Positions 61,801 through 64,000 of a DNA stretch of 64,000 nt are shown here, one piece after another. How positions within the stretch are numbered: position 1 is the stretch's first letter; each line of letters begins with the position of its first letter. The notes below the pieces were generated by a model that saw only the letters and a program-made list of their open reading frames with translations, ran no database searches and was not told the origin of the DNA. Made by a program: the position numbers and the translations under genes. This DNA is from Onchocerca volvulus (lineage: Eukaryota > Nematoda > Chromadorea > Rhabditida > Onchocercidae), in the NCBI GenBank assembly GCA_000499405.2, contig HG738138.1, positions 14,884,318 through 14,948,317 of the forward strand, given 5' to 3'.

Positions 61801-63368
61801 ATAAAGATAAAATAATCAAAGAATCACGATGAAATATTATTGATTAATTTAAAGAAATGTCGTTATATTGGAAGAAATCATTGTATATGCATTTAATTTT
61901 ATGATAAATGATTACTTTAATTTTTTTAACAGATTCGCTCAATTTTTCATTGTAATTGTCATACCAAACCATCGATAAGTGCTCCAGAGATTCTTCAAAA
62001 TAATTTTGATGTAAGTGGAAACAATGAGTAATTAAGTTATATACATTTCATATATTCAATAACTGATATTAATGACTAATAATTTTGCATTCAGTACTAA
62101 AGCAGTATGAGATATTCTGAATTATTCCTCTGATAAAATATGCAAATACGATACTTAAAATCGTTATTCAATGATAAAAGTTATGATTTTAATTTTTAGT
62201 TTTTCAAATTAAATTTATCAGATGTGATAGATTTCTCTAAATTTATCGTTTATTTATTTTTTTGTTATTTTTTCATTTTCGAATTTATTTATTTCAAATC
62301 TTTAAAATTTTAGATAGTTGTAAGCATTTTTTGTTTGGAATATTGTAGCAATAGTGAAATGGAATATAAAGAAGCAGTACGAAATGTTGCAGATCAAGTA
62401 AAACCTGGAGGTGGAATTTGAAACTTTGTTTTTTTTGCTCTTAGGAATTTTTGAAAAAGGACAAATTGTCAACTAAGATCAAGTAGGAAGTGATATGTTC
62501 AAATGATTAATTTAAATTGGCATTAAATAAAAGTTTTTAATGAAGAAAATTTCGAAATTATGTATTATATTTGAAATTAAAATTTGTAATTTTTATATTT
62601 ATATTTTATGTCTTATGTGAACTATAAAAATATAATTATAGAAAATGTAAACTACTAAGTACAATATATAATTTTGAAATTCTCTTCGCTAAAAACATTT
62701 ATTACAATTCCGATTTGAATTTATTAATTCCAGTTCGGATTTTTTCTTATTTATATTTTACATAAGAAGGAGATATTATTAACTGAGATCAAGTTTAATG
62801 ATAAATATAATATTTTTATCGGAAAAAAATTTGGGAAAGTGAAAAAGTATTGGATCCTTTTTTTTTTGAAATCTAATACAAAAATTTTATTTAAATATCC
62901 AACTTCCGAAACGAATAAATGAATCAAAATTTTGCTTTTATTTTTGAAATGTTTCGAAATGAAAAATTCAATTTGTCCTGCAAATTTCTGAAATTAAAAA
63001 AAAAATTGGTTGATCTGGAAATAGAATTATATGCGAAACAGTGTTTGAATTTTTCATTTTCATCAATGGTATATCTTTTATTTTATTTAAAAATTGAAAT
63101 TAAAGTTTGATTATTTGATGAAAAAAAGTTATCCATCAATTAATCATCTTTTTCAGGTTTGTTTATAATGGGTGGTGTTTTAGAGGAAACGTGGTGCTCA
63201 TTTGGCGGATGTAAATTTGCGTGCTTATATCTTACCGAAAATTTATTATTTCAAGCATTACGTGAAGCTGATCTTTTAGTAGATGAACAATCGAACATTT
63301 ATTATTGTTCAAATGGTATTTTTCTTATTTGTTGTAAGAAAAAAATTTCTAAATTTAAAATAATTTAA
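58859..63368 (+). CDS. NNMT/PNMT/TEMT-family N-methyltransferase
   Basis: Six exons: 58859-58933, 59587-59742, 61541-61702, 61933-62010, 62314-62410, 63157-63368; 259 aa, against 264 for human NNMT. Near the N terminus NFDSQSYLWDFY matches the family's HFNPRDYLEKYY. The S-adenosylmethionine motif LLDFGAGPTIH is at 56-66; IYLADYLPQNRNELLRW gives the acidic residue that binds the ribose; FDWTPV, VVSIFCLEYCS and VADQVKPGGLFIMGGVLEE complete the fold. It is cytosolic and predicted to methylate a small amine such as nicotinamide, using S-adenosylmethionine. Substrate specificity among family members cannot be read from sequence. All junctions are GT-AG. The acceptor of exon 3 lies at the end of a tandem array of about 63-bp units that resemble that same intron/exon boundary. 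Confidence 0.88.
61190..61565 (+). repeat. 63-bp tandem repeats copying the exon 3 boundary
   Basis: Six diverged units with starts near 61221, 61285, 61348, 61412, 61472 and 61539 (spacing 60-67 bp) share a core like GGACATACTTGGCTCATTTA followed by A-rich sequence and TAGATAAA. The last unit contains the real acceptor TTCTAG and the first 20 bases of exon 3 (ATATACTTGGCTGATTATTT). Copies upstream have lost the AG in most cases. Confidence 0.8.
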
Positions 63369-64000
63369 AATTTTCCGTTTTAAAATCTTGAATATCCCTT
63401 CATTTTCTTTTTTATAAAATCTCTTGTTTTATTACAAAAAAAAGAAAAAAAAGAAAGAAAAAAAAAGTGAAAAATGATTAATTAAAGAAATTTGAACAAA
63501 TTATTAAACAAATATATTAAAAATGATTAATTTAAGTTTTTCATTTTTTTTTCTCTTTTTTTTTATTCTATCATGTACTCTTTTCATACTAGCACATTAA
63601 CTACTTATTTTTTAATTTTGTCAACTTCCCAAATGATTTATTAATTTTTTCGTTTGAAAAAGATATCGAAAGCATGGAATTAATAAATTACAGCATTTAT
63701 CATTGATATATTTGATTTGTTAGGAAATAATTACTCTAGTTTTTGAAATATAATTAATCAATTTACTAATTTATTTTTTGAATGAAACAATTCATTGCAA
63801 TGTTTCTTCTTTTTGATGCTGAATGGAAGTTTAGAATTAACAGATTTCATTTTTATTTAATCTGTTTGATGGCTTAATTACGTCAAATTTTTTACTTTCT
63901 TTTTTTCATTCAAAACCGTAAATAAAATAATATATCAGACGTGTTTACATCGAACATCTTGTGACAAAAAAATGATTCAATTACTATTAAGCCATTAACA
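63369..64000. other. Downstream flank, nothing recognised
   Basis: AT-rich sequence after the methyltransferase stop codon with A/G and T runs. No gene, RNA or distinct repeat is supported up to the end of the window. Confidence 0.6.

Noticed and set aside
1..64000. CRISPR arrays, operons with bacterial spacing, rRNA genes
   Set aside because: No direct-repeat/spacer array, no rRNA sequence and no prokaryotic gene organisation are visible; the bacterial-type pieces are short fossils only.

Overview
The window is AT-rich eukaryotic DNA with compact intron-containing genes and looks like a parasitic nematode, most likely a filarial or other spirurid worm. The evidence is an exact copy of the 22-nt nematode SL1 spliced leader, nematode-like gene structures (small exons, pyrimidine-rich acceptors ending in TTTCAG or TTTTAG), and two decayed fragments that look bacterial. 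In a filarial worm the obvious donor of such fragments is the endosymbiont Wolbachia. The species cannot be fixed from the sequence alone.

Six protein-coding genes could be rebuilt exon by exon with consistent reading phase. They are: a secreted endonuclease/exonuclease/phosphatase-family protein (minus, 1.06-4.58 kb, 324 aa); a membrane-anchored short-chain dehydrogenase of the retinol/17-beta-hydroxysteroid type (plus, 18.26-22.37 kb, 365 aa); a PH-domain plus coiled-coil protein resembling PLEKHD1 (plus, 30.07-36.59 kb, 608 aa); insulin-degrading enzyme (minus, 37.95-46.01 kb, 22 exons, about 1016 aa); actin-related protein 2 of the Arp2/3 complex (minus, 48.81-52.47 kb, 10 exons, 394 aa); and an NNMT/PNMT/TEMT-family N-methyltransferase (plus, 58.86-63.37 kb, 6 exons, 259 aa). 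A tRNA-Glu(UUC) lies antisense inside the last intron of the dehydrogenase gene. The genes do not form an evident pathway. ARP2 and IDE share a strand but are 2.8 kb apart, and the PLEKHD1-like and IDE genes are tail to tail.

The left edge (1 to about 410) looks like part of an LTR-type element: a 50-bp tandem repeat, a TATA box, an AATAAA signal, then the exact SL1 sequence with no splice donor after it. It is followed by an EF-hand exon remnant with a stop codon inside the calcium loop. The long gene-poor stretches (4.6-18.3 kb, 22.4-30.1 kb, 52.5-58.9 kb) are mostly low-complexity AT sequence with short tandem repeats, a pogo/Tigger-like repeat remnant and several open or decayed reading frames that I could not identify.

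The points most worth checking are: the SL1 copy inside an LTR-like context; a ClpA/ClpB-like AAA+ fossil at 47.35-47.6 kb and an RDD-family fossil at 21.3-21.6 kb (candidate Wolbachia-to-nucleus transfers); a one-base frameshift in a conserved IDE exon; an AT instead of GT at the first donor of the dehydrogenase gene; a GC-AG intron inside the PH domain; and a run of about 63-bp repeats in the methyltransferase gene that copies its own intron/exon boundary.
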